Assembly (NCBI GenBank): GCA_002341805.1 | Contig: DDOS01000059.1 | Coordinates: 8,589-14,560, forward strand | DNA length: 5,972 bases | Source of the DNA: Aquificaceae bacterium UBA2488 | GTDB taxonomy: Bacteria; Aquificota; Aquificia; Aquificales; Aquificaceae | Reading direction: 5' to 3' | Shown here: piece by piece, positions 5,189-5,972 of the stretch | Layout of the letters: each line of letters opens with the position of its first letter | How positions within the stretch are numbered: position 1 is the first letter of the stretch | Program-made: the position numbers and the translations under genes | Notes under the pieces: generated by a model | What the model was told of the DNA's origin: nothing | The model's database searches: none | Seen by the model: the letters and a program-made list of their open reading frames with translations, nothing else

Positions 5189-5972
5189 TTACCTCCTACA
5201 TTTATTCATAAGATAATCATAAATTTTAGCACCAGCTTCTTTCCCTTCTTTAAGAGCCCTCACCACAGTATCACCCCCATTTACAACATCCCCAGAAGCA
5301 AATACACCTTCTACCGAACACATATAATTTTCATCCACTTCTAAGGTACCCCATCTGGTAGTTTTTAATCCCATATTTTCAAAAGCTATTGGATTTGGCT
5401 TTTGACCTATAGCTAACACCACTGCATCACATTCTATAATAATTTCAGAATCTGGTATTTCTACTGGTCTTGGTCTTCCAGATTCATCGAGTTCACCAAG
5501 CTCCATACGTACACATTTCAAACCTTTCACATATCCATCTTGATCACCCATTACCTCCTTAGGCTGGGTTAACCAATGTATATAAGCTCCTTCTTCCTTA
5601 ATATGATCCCATTCTTCATCTCTAGCAGAAGAAGTTTCTCTAGTTCTCCTATAAACCACATGTGTTTCCATATCAAATCTTATAGCACTTATAGCACAGT
5701 CTACTGCGGTAAAACCACCTCCTATTATAGCTACTTTCTTTATCTTAGCCATTGGGCAACCAAGAGCTATATTCATTAGGAACTCAATGGCAGAATAAAC
5801 ATGTATTAAGTTATCCCCTTTTATACCAAGATTCCCTCTTCCTGCACCTATCCCTATAAATACCGCATCAAAATTATCTTTTAATTCTTCGAGCGTGATG
5901 GTTCTTCCTATCACTACACCTGTATGAAATACCACACCCATCTTCTTTAGTTTATTTATTTCATACTCTAAT
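5189..5972 (-). CDS. gltD: GltD/NfnB-type NAD(P)H-dependent FAD oxidoreductase (glutamate synthase small-chain family), C-terminal part
   Basis: This is the C-terminal part, about 260 residues of a protein usually near 460, of the pyridine nucleotide-disulfide oxidoreductase family that includes the glutamate synthase small subunit and NfnB. The frame is open to the right edge. The ten residues upstream of the internal Met at 5941 (LEYEINKLKK) continue the family pattern, so that Met is not the start and the N-terminal Fe-S and first FAD segments lie outside. Visible are GIGAGRG (near 5854-5834), the NAD(P)H-binding IIGGGFTAVDCA (around 5728-5693) followed by VVYRR, the KGLKCVRMELGELDESGR stretch typical of GltD/NfnB, AIGQKPNP (5410-5387) and the C-terminal FAD motif GVFASGDVVNGGDTVVRA (near 5308-5255). 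It would carry electrons from NAD(P)H to a partner such as GltB. No partner is in view, so glutamate synthase versus NfnB-like or another role is open. Confidence 0.88.
   Translation of the reverse strand, partial: LEYEINKLKKMGVVFHTGVVIGRTITLEELKDNFDAVFIGIGAGRGNLGIKGDNLIHVYSAIEFLMNIALGCPMAKIKKVAIIGGGFTAVDCAISAIRFDMETHVVYRRTRETSSARDEEWDHIKEEGAYIHWLTQPKEVMGDQDGYVKGLKCVRMELGELDESGRPRPVEIPDSEIIIECDAVVLAIGQKPNPIAFENMGLKTTRWGTLEVDENYMCSVEGVFASGDVVNGGDTVVRALKEGKEAGAKIYDYLMNKCRR
5192..5197 (-). promoter_or_regulatory. Shine-Dalgarno of the small anchored protein, inside the gltD-like gene
   Basis: AGGAGG on the minus strand lies 5 bases before the ATG at 5186-5184. The same bases are the two final Arg codons (AGG AGG) of the upstream oxidoreductase, so the ribosome site is embedded in coding sequence. 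The strength and spacing decide the start of the downstream gene. Confidence 0.85.

Noticed and set aside
5576..5779. Plus-strand open frame of 67 codons
   Set aside because: It is antisense to the NAD(P)H-binding region of the gltD-like gene, whose motifs are unambiguous.
5939..5941. ATG as the start of the gltD-like gene
   Set aside because: The frame continues upstream to the window edge with residues that fit the family (LEYEINKLKK before the Met), so this is an internal Met of a truncated gene.

Overview
The window is a tightly packed, AT-rich (about one third G+C by eye) bacterial chromosome segment. Seven protein genes all lie on the minus strand, so transcription runs from high to low coordinates. 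Signal peptides, a DsbC-type periplasmic isomerase and a GT9 heptosyltransferase-like enzyme point to a Gram-negative (diderm) cell. The strong use of ATA, TTA and AAA codons and this mixture of genes fit a low-GC Aquificota lineage such as Hydrogenobaculum or Sulfurihydrogenibium. That placement is an impression, not a demonstrated assignment.

In order of transcription: (1) the C-terminal part of a GltD/NfnB-type NAD(P)H-FAD oxidoreductase, entering from the right edge (5972-5189); (2) a small membrane-anchored or lipoprotein-like protein of unknown role (5186-4758); (3) a GT9 ADP-heptose:LPS heptosyltransferase-like enzyme that appears to start at TTG directly after the previous stop codon (4757-3816); (4) a 52-base gap with a good extended -10 promoter and a strong Shine-Dalgarno; (5) a periplasmic DsbC-type disulfide isomerase (3763-2978); (6) a compact alpha-glucan phosphorylase (2973-1294); (7) TruA pseudouridine synthase, whose GTG start overlaps the phosphorylase stop (1297-554); (8) the N-terminal 183 residues of a Hanks-type Ser/Thr kinase, leaving by the left edge (549-1).

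Apart from the 52-base gap, neighbouring genes are separated by 4 bases or fewer, or overlap. The layout suggests two overlapping transcription units: gltD-like / small anchored protein / GT9, and dsbC / glgP / truA / kinase. No terminator separates them, so read-through is likely. The functions are diverse (nitrogen/redox metabolism, envelope sugar transfer, periplasmic disulfide repair, glycogen breakdown, tRNA modification, signalling), as in the mixed-function operons of compact thermophile genomes.

I see no RNA gene, mobile element, CRISPR array or obvious new multi-gene system. The observations most worth checking are: a 9-base word (TTAAAAGCC or its complement) present eight times in 6 kb; a kinase with HSD in place of HRD in its catalytic loop, encoded in the same unit as a glycogen phosphorylase; and a TAA-TTG junction with no gap between two genes in the same reading frame.
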